DNA of 64,000 nucleotides, from contig NZ_CP095071.1 of assembly GCF_022919575.1 (NCBI RefSeq), forward strand, positions 4,474,001 to 4,538,000, given 5' to 3'. The DNA comes from Gracilibacillus salinarum (GTDB taxonomy: Bacteria > Bacillota > Bacilli > Bacillales > Amphibacillaceae). Every line of letters begins with the position of its first letter. The first letter of the stretch is position 1. Positions 37,376 to 46,461 of the stretch are shown piece after piece. The notes beneath the pieces were generated by a model that was not told the origin of the DNA, made no database searches, and saw only the letters and a list, made by a program, of their open reading frames with translations. The position numbers were made by a program, and so were the translations under genes.

Positions 37376-37684
37376 ATGGAGGAAAGATCTCAGCACTATC
37401 AACATGACTCATCACGTAAGAATTATGTAGATCAACGTATGCAGCAGCATAACCGATTTTATAAAAATATTTATCATATTTTATATACGATCAATGATTT
37501 TACCATAGCGGTCTGGTTTTTAGTCGGAAGTATCTTTTTCTATTTTGAATCATTGAAAACATGGGGTGTCACACTATTTGTCATCGCCAGTGTGCAATTC
37601 CTCATCAAACCATCGATCCGCCTCGTGCACGAGTTCTCAGCACGAAAGCATTATGGCAAAGAGTATGATCGGACACAATTATAA
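37376..37684 (+). CDS. YrhK-domain small membrane protein
   Basis: 102 residues. A hydrophilic N-terminus is followed by YrhK-type paired helices (YTINDFTIAVWFLVGSIFFYF and WGVTLFVIASVQFLIKPSIRLVHEF). The ATG at 37376 follows AAGGAGGAG. Function unknown; YrhK-like proteins are often near sugar genes or alone. A terminator follows immediately. Confidence 0.75.
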   Translation: MEERSQHYQHDSSRKNYVDQRMQQHNRFYKNIYHILYTINDFTIAVWFLVGSIFFYFESLKTWGVTLFVIASVQFLIKPSIRLVHEFSARKHYGKEYDRTQL

Positions 37685-37686
37685 TC

Positions 37687-37731
37687 AAAGAAGCAGCTTA
37701 CTTTCTTTAAGAAGAGTTGCTTCTTTTTTTA
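37687..37731 (+). terminator. Terminator after the YrhK gene
   Basis: AAGAAGCAGCTT pairs imperfectly with AAGAGTTGCTTCTT, followed by TTTTTTT. Confidence 0.7.
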
Positions 37732-37884
37732 ACGTGATGATGTAAGTAAGTGGATATAGTAGAAAAAAACAATTAAGGTATAAATAGGTGCGTTTTAACT
37801 ACTAGTTGAAGCAAACTGCGAACTAATGACAATTTGGCGATGTATCATATTTTAAGCTAAGTAAGAATCTATCTAATGCTGTAA

Positions 37885-38440
37885 GATTGTATTTCCATTT
37901 GGTGATTATGACATTTTTATTGTGCGTAGCAAAGCTCCGGAGATATGCTCCGCGTCCTGTGGGCACGACTTCAGCTAGGCTACTACTTGAATTACTTCCT
38001 TCCTGCCTTGTGCAGAGGAAGCTTACTTCGAAGCGATACTTTCAGACGCGGGCACAAATGAAGTGGATCTTCAGTTCGCGCTGTTTCCACGGGAGTCTCC
38101 GCATATTTCCTACGCTTAAGGAAGTGCTACAACGCATAGAACAGCTAAAAGCAGTGGTGCTAGGCATTATACATATTAAAGATGAGGTATAGACACTAAA
38201 GGACACCGCTCAAAATACTAGCTGTATTATCAGTTGTAGAGCAAAACCATAGCGTAGGCCAACCACGGAGACTCCCGTGGGACGTGCAGGTGCTGAAGAT
38301 CCACTTTGTGAAGCGTTCTTCTTTACAAAGTTAGCTTCAGCCGTGCCCCACAGGACGCGGAGTGGTTGGACGGAGCGATATCATAACACTAAGAACGTTT
38401 CAATATGGTCTCAAGGTTTAAGAACACACATCCTGTTACT
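37885..38440. repeat. Cloverleaf repeat copy E3, ends decayed
   Basis: The interior keeps A-C-B order: AGCAAAGCTCCGGAGATATGC, CCTACGCTTAAGGAAGTGCTACAAC, GCGTAGGCCAACCACGGAG and GGAGTGGTTGGACGGAGCG. The A tip is the long variant, the B tip the short CTTTGTGAAG/CTTTACAAAG hairpin. The CCTATAATATGG ends are no longer recognisable and no CAGTCACAGCAG flank is present. Confidence 0.75.
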
Positions 38441-38462
38441 TCGCATTATATATTTACAGCAT

Positions 38463-38523
38463 AAAAAAGCGGAAGGTACCATGAATATCGTTTGATGACA
38501 ATCATGGTACCTTCCGCTTTTAA
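38463..38523 (-). terminator. Long terminator after sodF
   Basis: A perfect 19-bp stem: AAAAGCGGAAGGTACCATG (38465-38483) pairs with 38503-38521. T-rich on the minus strand. Confidence 0.85.
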
Positions 38524-38588
38524 TTTGACTGGCAAGTAAATTATTGTTACATAGCAATGGAACGAGTGTATCGTGCAGGAAAAGTGGT

Positions 38589-39452
38589 TTAGAACAACTG
38601 CCATTTCACTTTGCTGGCTTCTTTAAAGCGGTCGTTGACATTATCCCAGTTCACTACATTCCACCAGTTATCGATGTATGCTGCTTTGTCATTATAATGC
38701 TGCAGGTAATAGGCATGTTCCCATACATCTAGTACTAGCAGTGGAATGGTATCAGGAACCTGGAATAACTGATGTTTTTCAAACGATTGAACGGCTAATT
38801 TTCCGCTTCTTGGCGTCCATAATAGCACAGCCCAGCCATCACCTTCCACGGAGTTAGCTGCTTTCGTAAACATATCTTTAAATGCTCTCCAGGAACCAAA
38901 GTCTTTCTCGATCTGCCGTAAAATAGCGCCATCCGGTTTTTTCTTGCTTTTCGGTGTCATATTGTACCAGAAAATAGTGTGTAAATAATGACCAGATCCA
39001 TGAAATGCCTGCTCCCGTAACCAATGTTTAATAGGATCTTTCTTATCAATATATAATGCTTTTTCGGCTTTGTTTAAACCATCTACATATGCCCGATGAT
39101 GCTTCTGATGGTGAAGACGCATGATTTGTTCACTAATGTATGGCTCAAGTGCATTATAGGCATACGGTAATGGTGGCAATTTGTGCTTTCCATATGGAAC
39201 ACTGCTTGCATCTTGTGGTTTTCGGAAATTTTCAACAAGTTGCTCCGCTTGCATTCTGACATCTTCTAATCGATCCATATCCTCATCCTGATTAGATGCC
39301 ATCATGTCAGACAAGTTTTCTTGCCAAATTTCCACCTGTTCAGTGGCATGTTTGATTTCTTCTTCTGTCAAATCGGAGTCTTTCAATTTTTGTTTTACTT
39401 TTTCGCCCCATTCTAATAACTTCTCCAAATAGGCTTGGTAATCTTTATCCAT
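38589..39452 (-). CDS. sodF: Fe/Mn superoxide dismutase with N-terminal coiled-coil extension
   Basis: 287 residues. The SOD domain occupies about residues 90-287: LPPLPYAYNALEPYIS, LHHQKHHRAYVDGLNKAE, GDGWAVLLW and the metal motif DVWEHAYYLQHYNDKAAY. Ahead of it is a ~85-residue charged helical region (WGEKVKQKLKDSDLTEEEIKH), as in B. subtilis SodF. The ATG at 39452 is chosen because GGGGTGATGTC precedes it. That ribosome binding site adjoins a stem (39460-39494), so translation may be regulated. Metal preference cannot be told. Confidence 0.93.
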   Translation of the reverse strand: MDKDYQAYLEKLLEWGEKVKQKLKDSDLTEEEIKHATEQVEIWQENLSDMMASNQDEDMDRLEDVRMQAEQLVENFRKPQDASSVPYGKHKLPPLPYAYNALEPYISEQIMRLHHQKHHRAYVDGLNKAEKALYIDKKDPIKHWLREQAFHGSGHYLHTIFWYNMTPKSKKKPDGAILRQIEKDFGSWRAFKDMFTKAANSVEGDGWAVLLWTPRSGKLAVQSFEKHQLFQVPDTIPLLVLDVWEHAYYLQHYNDKAAYIDNWWNVVNWDNVNDRFKEASKVKWQLF

Positions 39453-39459
39453 GACATCA

Positions 39460-39494
39460 CCCCATGTCAGCATATGATATTCGCTGACATGGGG
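39460..39494 (-). promoter_or_regulatory. Hairpin between xylR and sodF that includes the sodF RBS
   Basis: A perfect 12-bp stem CCCCATGTCAGC/GCTGACATGGGG with an 11-base loop. On the minus strand its 3' arm ends in GGGG and continues TGATGTCATG, so part of the sodF Shine-Dalgarno is paired. Confidence 0.65.
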
Positions 39495-39500
39495 TGATGA

Positions 39501-40676
39501 TTAATTCGCGATCATTTCATTTCCTGTTTCTTGAAAGAATTTTTCGATATTGAAGGCGGCGATACCTAATACAGTGGAATGCTGCTTTAATTTTGCCGGA
39601 CTAACGTGTACATCATTTTTGTTAAAACCGATTGTATTTTTTTCGATCCTCTTTTCAATCGCTGGCAGCAAGTGTTTTTCGGCGGCAAGTATCGTATTTC
39701 CGATTACGACCTGTTCTGGGTTGAAAATATGGATAATATTTGTGATGCCAACCCCAATGTAATCACCAATTTCGTGAAGAATGTTCAGTGCTTTCGCTTC
39801 TCCATTATCCGCAGCAGTTACGATTTCTTCTAACGAGCCTGTCTGATAACCGGCGTCTGCTGCTTTTTCTAGCAATGCATTTTCAGAGGCATATAATTCC
39901 CAACATCCTTGGTTTCCGCAGCGGCAGGTTTTGCCATCTTTTTCAATTGTCATGTGACCTAACTCTCCAGAGAAACCACGTAATCCCCGGTACAGCTTCC
40001 CATTTAATAATAGACCGACTCCAATTCCAATACTGATACTGGCGTAGATCAATTCGTTCGCCATTTCGCCAGCACCATACATTTTTTCCCCGTATGCTCC
40101 AGCATTGGCTTCATTTTCTACCGTGACAGGTATTTGATAGCGGTCTGTGAGTAGTTGTTTCAATGGGACCTTCTTCCATTCCAAGTTAGGAGCAAGCAAA
40201 ATTTCTCCTTCGGTTGTCACCACGCCAGGCACCCCAATGCCGATGCCGACGATGCCATATTCAGATGGCGGTGCTTCTTCTTTCAATTGATCGATCAGTT
40301 GATATAAAGAGGATAGTACTTGATCCAAGTCGTGACTTTCAAAATGCGTCTTTTTTTCTAAAATTATATTGCCGCGCAGGTCAGTTAATACAGCTAAGAT
40401 GTTCTGGACACCGAGGTCGACGGATATTGTAAATCCTGCTTTCTCATTAAGAAGAAGAATGACAGGCCTTCTTCCGCCGCTTGAAGCTGCTGTGCCAGAT
40501 TCGTGAATTAGTTTTTCGTCGATTAATTCACTGACCAGGGAAGAGACGGTTCCTTTATTTAAACCGGTAACCTGGGCTATACTTGCACGCGAGATAGGAG
40601 CTTTCCCCAAAATTGTTTTTAATACTAATGCTTTGTTTTCTTTCTTGACGACATATTGATTCCATGTTTGACTCAT
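39501..40676 (-). CDS. xylR: Xylose operon repressor (ROK family)
   Basis: 391 residues: an N-terminal winged helix (ISRASIAQVTGLNKGTVSSLVSELIDEKLI), then a ROK sugar-binding domain. That domain has SVDLGVQNILAVLTDL, GIGIGVPGVV, the zinc motif CRCGNQGCWELYASE and GELGHMTIE. It is divergent from xylA with an operator between them, so it is assigned as XylR. Sugar binding to the ROK domain should release it from DNA. Confidence 0.93.
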   Translation of the reverse strand: MSQTWNQYVVKKENKALVLKTILGKAPISRASIAQVTGLNKGTVSSLVSELIDEKLIHESGTAASSGGRRPVILLLNEKAGFTISVDLGVQNILAVLTDLRGNIILEKKTHFESHDLDQVLSSLYQLIDQLKEEAPPSEYGIVGIGIGVPGVVTTEGEILLAPNLEWKKVPLKQLLTDRYQIPVTVENEANAGAYGEKMYGAGEMANELIYASISIGIGVGLLLNGKLYRGLRGFSGELGHMTIEKDGKTCRCGNQGCWELYASENALLEKAADAGYQTGSLEEIVTAADNGEAKALNILHEIGDYIGVGITNIIHIFNPEQVVIGNTILAAEKHLLPAIEKRIEKNTIGFNKNDVHVSPAKLKQHSTVLGIAAFNIEKFFQETGNEMIAN

Positions 40677-40708
40677 GCGCTACACTCATTTCTTTATGCA
40701 TATTAAAT

Positions 40709-40744
40709 TAGAACTATTTTAACATATGATCTAAAATAATTCTA
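40709..40744. promoter_or_regulatory. Inverted repeat in the xylR promoter side
   Basis: TAGAACTATTTTA and TAAAATAATTCTA form a 13-bp arm pair (one mismatch) over a 10-base spacer. It may be an extra operator or a xylR autoregulatory site. Confidence 0.5.
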
Positions 40745-40752
40745 TTATCTTT

Positions 40753-40791
40753 GTTTATTCACTAGACAAACTTACTGTGACTTGCTATAAT
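40753..40791 (+). promoter_or_regulatory. xylA promoter and XylR operator
   Basis: The operator-like palindrome GTTTATTCACTAGACAAAC (40753-40771) resembles the XylR site with GTTTGT arms. It overlaps the -35 box TAGACA (40763-40768). TATAAT (40786-40791) follows after 17 bases. Confidence 0.75.
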
Positions 40792-40838
40792 AATCACGAA
40801 ATCAATTAAGCCTAATTAGGTGATGGAGGTATGAATAA

Positions 40839-42164
40839 ATGACATGGTTTGAAAACGTTAACAAGATTCAATATGAAGGACCTAAATCAAAAAATCCACT
40901 AGCATTTAAATTTTATAATCCGGAAGAAAAAATAAATGGTCAGACAATGGAAGAATTTCTTCGCTTCGGTGTGGCATACTGGCATACGTTCACAGAAGAT
41001 TTATCAGACCCATTTGGTACAGGTACTGCATTACGCAACTGGGATAAATATACAGGTATGGACCGTGCTAAAGCAAGAGTAGAGGCTGCTTTTGAATTCT
41101 TCGATAAGCTCGGTGTGAAGTACTTCTGTTTTCATGATGTAGATATTGCACCGGAAGGAGATTCACTACGCGAAACATATCAAAATCTTGACACGATTGT
41201 TGCCTTGATTAAAGATCATATGAAAGACAGCGATACCAAATTACTTTGGAATACGGCTAATAACTTTACTAATCCACGATTTGTACATGGTGCAGCTTCT
41301 TCTAGTAATGCTGATGTATTTGCTTATGCTGCAGCAAAAGTGAAGAAGCAATTAGAGATTGGAAAAGAATTAGGTGGAGAAAATTATGTGTTCTGGGGTG
41401 GTAGAGAAGGGTATGAAACCCTGTTAAATACAGATTTAGCTTTGGAGCAGGATAACCTTGGGCGTTTCTTCCATATGGCAGTTGATTATGCGAAAGAAAT
41501 TGGCTTTGACGCTCAATTCTTAATTGAACCAAAACCAAAAGAACCGACTACACACCAATATGATTTCGACTCGCAATCTGCCCATGCCTTTTTACTAAAA
41601 TATGGTCTGCAGGATCACTTCAAATTAAATATTGAAGCGAACCATGCGACACTTGCTGGCCACACGTTTGAGCATGAGCTCCGTTATGCACGTGTTAACG
41701 GCTTATTAGGGTCTGTAGATGCCAACCAAGGCGATCCATTATTAGGCTGGGATACCGATGAATTCCCTGCTGATATTTATTCTACAACTCTAGCAATGTA
41801 TGAAATTATTAAAAATGGCGGACTTGGTTCAGGTGGTCTGAACTTTGATGCGAAAGTACGCCGTGGCTCCTTTGAGCAAGATGATCTTTTCCATGCGCAT
41901 ATTGCTGGTATGGATCACTTCGCGGTCGGCTATAAAGTGGCAAGCCAGCTTGTAGAAGATCAAGTATTTGAAAACATCATCAATGATCGTTACGCAAGCT
42001 TCAAAGAAGGAATTGGTAAGGATATCGTAGATGGTAAAGCTGATTTCAAATCACTAGAAGAACACGCGCTCAACTTAAAAGAAATTAAAAATAAGTCTGG
42101 TCGTCAAGAGCTGATTAAAGCTACGATTAATCAATACTTACTAAATGCTTATGCAAATCAATAA
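40839..42164 (+). CDS. xylA: Xylose isomerase
   Basis: 441 residues; converts D-xylose to D-xylulose with Mg2+/Mn2+. Active-site segments are [18 protein letters not shown] (catalytic His and Asp), [49 protein letters not shown] and [23 protein letters not shown] lies 9 bases before the ATG; a tiny ATGAATAAATGA frame overlaps the start. A perfect cre box lies in codons 4-9. Confidence 0.98.
   Translation: MTWFENVNKIQYEGPKSKNPLAFKFYNPEEKINGQTMEEFLRFGVAYWHTFTEDLSDPFGTGTALRNWDKYTGMDRAKARVEAAFEFFDKLGVKYFCFHDVDIAPEGDSLRETYQNLDTIVALIKDHMKDSDTKLLWNTANNFTNPRFVHGAASSSNADVFAYAAAKVKKQLEIGKELGGENYVFWGGREGYETLLNTDLALEQDNLGRFFHMAVDYAKEIGFDAQFLIEPKPKEPTTHQYDFDSQSAHAFLLKYGLQDHFKLNIEANHATLAGHTFEHELRYARVNGLLGSVDANQGDPLLGWDTDEFPADIYSTTLAMYEIIKNGGLGSGGLNFDAKVRRGSFEQDDLFHAHIAGMDHFAVGYKVASQLVEDQVFENIINDRYASFKEGIGKDIVDGKADFKSLEEHALNLKEIKNKSGRQELIKATINQYLLNAYANQ
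40850..40863 (+). promoter_or_regulatory. cre box inside xylA
   Basis: TGAAAACGTTAACA matches the cre consensus at all defined positions. A cre inside the start of xylA is also known in B. subtilis and Priestia, where it blocks elongation. Confidence 0.85.
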
Positions 42165-42174
42165 TCGGTAAAGA

Positions 42175-42209
42175 AAAGACTTAGCTGTCTGCGTGACGGC
42201 TAAGTCTTT
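42175..42209 (+). other. Intercistronic hairpin between xylA and xylB
   Basis: AAAGACTTAGC/GCTAAGTCTTT with a 13-base loop and a weak T stretch. It may terminate part of the transcripts or protect xylA mRNA, lowering xylB. Confidence 0.7.
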
Positions 42210-42230
42210 ACTAAAGAGAGGAGTGTTACG

Positions 42231-43730
42231 ATGAGCTATGTCATTGGGGTAGATTTAGGTACCAGTGCTGTCAAATTGCTATTAGTGAACAAGCAAGGGG
42301 AAGTAGTTCAGGAGGTTTCCAAGGAATACCCGCTGATCCAGGAAAAAACCGGTTACTCTGAACAAAAGCCGGAGGATTGGGTCCAACAGACGCTGGCAGG
42401 ATTACACGAGCTAGTCGAGCAGTTCGATGGAAATCCAGCAGAGATTGAAGGGTTAAGTTTCTCCGGGCAAATGCACGGATTAGTTTTATTAGATGAAAAT
42501 CAAGATGTGTTACGCAATGCAATTTTGTGGAATGATACGAGAACCACTGCTCAATGTAAAGAAATATATGATAAAGTCGGTAAAGACAAATTTATTAACA
42601 TTACTAAAAATCTAGCTTTAGAAGGATTTACGTTACCTAAACTATTGTGGGTAAAAGAGAATGAACCAGATTTATTTGCGAAAGCATCGACCTTTGTCTT
42701 ACCAAAGGATTATGTTCGTTATCGTCTGACTGGAACAATCCACATGGATTATTCAGATGCTGCCGGCACTAGCTTGCTAGATGTTGCTGATAAATCATGG
42801 AGTAAAGAAATCTGTGATGACTTAGGATTAGATGTATCGCTATGCCCTCCGTTAGTTGACTCACATGAAAATGTCGGAACAATAACATCTGAAATAGTAG
42901 CAGCAACGGGACTAACATCAGATACTAATGTATTTGCAGGCGGAGCGGATAATGCTTGTGGTGCGATCGGATCTGGGATTTTGTCAGAAGGAAAGACGTT
43001 TGCAAGCATCGGGACTTCTGGTGTTGTGCTGTCTTATGAGCCTTCCGGTGATAAAGACTACCAAGGGAAAGTCCATTATTTTAATCACGGGGAACAAGAT
43101 GCCTACTATGCTATGGGGGTTACATTAGCGGCAGGTCACAGTTTGAACTGGTTCAAAAAAACATTTGCACAGGAACTATCTTTTGATGAACTATTAACAG
43201 GTATTGGAGACGTGCCAGCAGGTGCTAATGGTTTGCTTTTTACACCGTATATAGCAGGGGAAAGAACGCCACATGATGATTCACAGATTCGCGGCAGTTT
43301 TGTTGGTATGGACAGTTCTCATACCTTGAAAGACTTTGCTCGTGCAGTTCTGGAAGGCATTACGTTTTCACTGAATGAATCGATTGCAATATTCAGAGAG
43401 AATGGAAAGCAAATTGATACGATTTATTCGATAGGTGGTGGCGCTAAGAATGCTGATTGGCTGCAAATGCAAGCAGATATTTTTAATGCCAACATTGTAA
43501 AACAAAAAAGTGAACAAGGTCCAGGAATGGGCGCAGCTATGCTCGCAGCTTATGGCTCAGGCTGGTTCTCTTCACTTAAAGAATGCGCTGATATGATATT
43601 AGAAGATGCTGAAACTTATCAGCCAATTCCGGAAAATGTAGAGAAATATCAGAGACTGTTTACTTTATACAAACAAGTTTATCAGCAAACAACGTCATTG
43701 AACGATGGCTTGATGGAATTTAGAAACTAA
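42231..43730 (+). CDS. xylB: Xylulokinase
   Basis: 499-residue FGGY kinase phosphorylating D-xylulose to xylulose 5-phosphate for the pentose phosphate pathway. Signatures are GVDLGTSAVKLLLV, LSFSGQMHGLVLLD, AILWNDTRT, MDYSDAAGTSLLDV, FAGGADNACGAIGSG and IYSIGGGAKNADWLQMQAD. GAGAGGAGTG precedes the ATG. It follows xylA, separated by a hairpin, and is closed by a terminator. Confidence 0.97.
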   Translation: MSYVIGVDLGTSAVKLLLVNKQGEVVQEVSKEYPLIQEKTGYSEQKPEDWVQQTLAGLHELVEQFDGNPAEIEGLSFSGQMHGLVLLDENQDVLRNAILWNDTRTTAQCKEIYDKVGKDKFINITKNLALEGFTLPKLLWVKENEPDLFAKASTFVLPKDYVRYRLTGTIHMDYSDAAGTSLLDVADKSWSKEICDDLGLDVSLCPPLVDSHENVGTITSEIVAATGLTSDTNVFAGGADNACGAIGSGILSEGKTFASIGTSGVVLSYEPSGDKDYQGKVHYFNHGEQDAYYAMGVTLAAGHSLNWFKKTFAQELSFDELLTGIGDVPAGANGLLFTPYIAGERTPHDDSQIRGSFVGMDSSHTLKDFARAVLEGITFSLNESIAIFRENGKQIDTIYSIGGGAKNADWLQMQADIFNANIVKQKSEQGPGMGAAMLAAYGSGWFSSLKECADMILEDAETYQPIPENVEKYQRLFTLYKQVYQQTTSLNDGLMEFRN

Positions 43731-43779
43731 CAGGATACACACCTGTGTACTATGGTATCTGGGATTTGCACATAAGAAG

Positions 43780-43829
43780 AACCGAACGGAATCGAATGTA
43801 GTCCATTTGATTTATCGTTCGGTTTTTTT
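43780..43829 (+). terminator. Terminator after xylB
   Basis: AACCGAACG pairs with CGTTCGGTT, with a secondary ATGGACTA-type pairing in the loop, followed by seven T. Confidence 0.8.
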
Positions 43830-43836
43830 AACAAAA

Positions 43837-43867
43837 TGTATAAAAGTGCAGTAACAGCAGTAATCAT
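43837..43867 (+). repeat. Outer flank motif left of repeat copy E4
   Basis: ATGTATAAAAGTGCAGT followed by AACAGCAGTAATCA, next to the A side of E4. Confidence 0.7.
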
Positions 43868-43879
43868 ATTGAACATGAA

Positions 43880-44394
43880 GATTAATTATGTTAACTAAGG
43901 CTTTATTGCAAAATGGTCATTTTGATATAGATTATCTGCTTAGCAAAGCTCCGGAAATAGGCTCCGCGTCCTGTGGGCACGGCTTCAGCTAACTTGGTAA
44001 AGAAAATTCTTTTCTTTACCAAGTGGATCTTCAGCTCGCGCTGATTCCACGGGAGTCTCCGCCTATTTCCTACGCTTAAGAAAAGTGCTACAACGGATGT
44101 AACAGCAAAAAGCAGTGGTTCTAGGCATTTTTCAATAGCTATTATATATGCATACGATCAACATGCTATCTCTTACAAAAGTTGTAGAGTCTACATCTTA
44201 GCGTAGGCCAACCACGTAGACTCCCGCGGGACAGGCAGGCGCTGAAGATCCACTTTGTGAAGTGATCTTCTTCACAAAGTTAGCTTCAGCCGTGCCCCGC
44301 AGGACGCGAAGTGGTTGGCCGGAGTGGTATCCCAGCACATAAATCATTTCAAAATAAACACTAAGCTGTTAGTTGTTATAATCCATATTATAGG
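43880..44394. repeat. Cloverleaf repeat copy E4
   Basis: Left end shortened (TTATGTTAAC only); right end ATAATCCATATTATAGG. Stem A: AAATAGGC 43955-43962 with GCCTATTT 44061-44068. Stem C: CCTACGCT 44069-44076 with 44200-44207. Stem B: GGCCAACCAC 44206-44215 with 44311-44320. The three stems abut with no spacer. Tips are short hairpins: CTTGGTAAAGAAAA/TTTTCTTTACCAAG (A) and CTTTGTGAAG/CTTCACAAAG (B). Confidence 0.85.
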
Positions 44395-44452
44395 TAGTTG
44401 TATATTATGTTGTTCATTAGACTGGCTGGCTCCACGTTAGGGATATTTCTGG

Positions 44453-45595
44453 CTATTCAGCAGGATACCATATTTTGAAATTGCCGCTAAGCGCTAACAA
44501 GCTGAAAAAATATAAGCAATTGTCATAATATCTTCTGATACCGGTTCGTGCCGGTGTATTCCAGAACAGGTCAACAGCTTTTCTGGCGTTTGCGCCATTC
44601 GTCGCTAGGGAAGCCATCGCATTTGCTGCGACGAGACCGACTGGATGGAGCGCTTTATCTTCAAGAGGTGTGCCATCAATAGCATATCTTCTGTATTCAT
44701 CCGGATGTTTATCAGCGAAAAAAGCTTGAATCTTTTCAGCAACTACGACAGGACAGGCATTATCCTGAAACCATAAATAATCCAAGCCAATGTTACAAGC
44801 GACCCGATAGGAGTCACTGTAAAAATGGCCAAATCCCCGTATATGATTTGGCGTCCCATCGTAAAAAGCATATTCCGGAGTTAAGCCTGTAACAGGGTGA
44901 GCGGATGCAGCGATATACTGGCGACTGCTAATAGCTGCCTGATGCCAGAATGCTTGATCATCTTCATAGCACCAGAGGGCAAACAACTCATAAAAATGGG
45001 GTAAATGATAAGATGGATCAGAAAATTCTACACTTGGGACAAATTTGATCAGCTTATTATCAGGATCCCACATTGGGTAGCCATCACCATTCTCTCCTTT
45101 GTGGAGACAACGATGCAGCAGCTCTTTTGCATGTTTACTATATTCATAGATCCCCGTGCCATTTCCCCAACGATGTGCAGCAAAAAATAATGCAAGAGCA
45201 AAATACTCCTCGCCATCTGGTGCAGGGCCGTAAGCATTTTTTGCCCCGTCCGGTTGACAAGACCAGGCAAAGTACCCGGCATTTTCTCCTTCCTCCATAT
45301 ACATATAGGTCATCGCCCAATTCCATAAACGATCAAACACATTCTTATGATCCATTTGGAGCGCCATCATCATGCCATAAGACATGCCTTCTGTCCGAAC
45401 ATCATCATTGCCTGTATCCAGTATATATCCTAGGTTTTCTCCAACTGGATAATAGATTCGAGTATCCTGTTCGCTTGGATCAAATAGCATCTTCCATGTA
45501 CTTTGCACCTTTTGGTTAATTTCTTCCTTACGATACCCGTATTCTTCTAATAGATTGCGATTATTTCTAGCCAGTTTCACAGATTTTACTTTCAT
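44453..45595 (-). CDS. GH8 reducing-end xylose-releasing exo-oligoxylanase
   Basis: 380 residues, no signal peptide, hence intracellular. It matches the B. halodurans Rex enzyme, which removes one xylose from the reducing end of xylo-oligosaccharides. Glu69 in DDVRTEGMSYGMMM is the expected acid and Asp261 in GHFYSDSYRVACNIGLDY the expected base. The (alpha/alpha)6 barrel pattern is complete through to LSGNFKIWYP. It is divergent from the DUF624/YesN/YesM genes and close to xylAB, which use its product. Confidence 0.94.
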   Translation of the reverse strand: MKVKSVKLARNNRNLLEEYGYRKEEINQKVQSTWKMLFDPSEQDTRIYYPVGENLGYILDTGNDDVRTEGMSYGMMMALQMDHKNVFDRLWNWAMTYMYMEEGENAGYFAWSCQPDGAKNAYGPAPDGEEYFALALFFAAHRWGNGTGIYEYSKHAKELLHRCLHKGENGDGYPMWDPDNKLIKFVPSVEFSDPSYHLPHFYELFALWCYEDDQAFWHQAAISSRQYIAASAHPVTGLTPEYAFYDGTPNHIRGFGHFYSDSYRVACNIGLDYLWFQDNACPVVVAEKIQAFFADKHPDEYRRYAIDGTPLEDKALHPVGLVAANAMASLATNGANARKAVDLFWNTPARTGIRRYYDNCLYFFSLLALSGNFKIWYPAE

Positions 45596-45763
45596 GTTTT
45601 TTCCTCCTTCAATGCAGAATAAAGCAAAGTGGTATAAACAATGGGTGGGTAGAATAATTATCCATAAATGATAAAATAAGAAAAAGATCTTTTCATCATA
45701 ATGAAAGTATACTATAATGAGTATGTTCGATGGATAAACAAAGTATATTTTTTTCTTTGAAAA

Positions 45764-45777
45764 TTAAAGCGTTTACA
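45764..45777 (+). promoter_or_regulatory. cre-like box upstream of the DUF624-yesN-yesM operon
   Basis: TTAAAGCGTTTACA differs from the cre consensus only at position 2. It lies between a TATAAT (45713-45718) and the ATG at 45796. Confidence 0.6.
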
Positions 45778-45795
45778 AAAATGAGGGGGAGTGAA

Positions 45796-46461
45796 ATGGA
45801 TAAAACAATAAACTCAAATCGTTTTTATCGGTTTTTAGAGTGGTTGATGTGGTTGATGTATTTGAATTTAATATGGGTTTTGACCTGTTTGACTGGTTTG
45901 ATCGTACTTGGGGTGTTTCCTGCGACGATGGCGTTGGTAATTACGATAAGAGAGTGGTGTATGCAACAAGACATGCCGTCTTTTCATAAAACGTTTCTCA
46001 AAGCCTATAAACAAACGTTCGTAAAAGCCAACCTGATTGGGTATCTCTTGTTAGCAATTGGTTATGTCTTCGTAATTGATTATCAGTGGATCATTCAAAA
46101 TCAATCTTCTTTCCAACCATTGTTCTTAGGTGTATTCATCATTTTGGGGATTGGCTTTCTCATCACATGCATGTATATATTTCCTGCTTATGCCCATTTT
46201 CAAGTATCCTTGCCACAATCGTTTAAACATGCGTTTATTCTGGGGATATCTAGCCCTCTCCTTTCTATTATCATGTTTGCAGCTTTATTTCTTCTGCAGT
46301 ATCTCTGGAGATTTATACCAGGATTACTGCCTGTGATTGGTATTAGTCTCACCTTCTATATGATTACCAGATTGTCCATTATGGCATTTGAAGGGTTTGA
46401 AAAGAAGCAACAGATGTTGGTCGAAAAAGAATACAGGAAAGGAGCAAACAAGCATGCATAA
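45796..46461 (+). CDS. DUF624 (YesL-like) membrane protein
   Basis: 221 residues with five to six hydrophobic segments. DUF624 proteins accompany YesMN/LplABC sugar systems and lack a known function. The family N-terminus (NRFYRFLEWLMWLMYLNLIWVLTCLTGL) and GVFPATMALVITIREWCM are clear. The start at 45796 follows GAGGGGGAGTGAA; a longer frame from 45730 would run through the cre-like box. It overlaps the response-regulator start by 8 bases. Confidence 0.88.
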   Translation: MDKTINSNRFYRFLEWLMWLMYLNLIWVLTCLTGLIVLGVFPATMALVITIREWCMQQDMPSFHKTFLKAYKQTFVKANLIGYLLLAIGYVFVIDYQWIIQNQSSFQPLFLGVFIILGIGFLITCMYIFPAYAHFQVSLPQSFKHAFILGISSPLLSIIMFAALFLLQYLWRFIPGLLPVIGISLTFYMITRLSIMAFEGFEKKQQMLVEKEYRKGANKHA

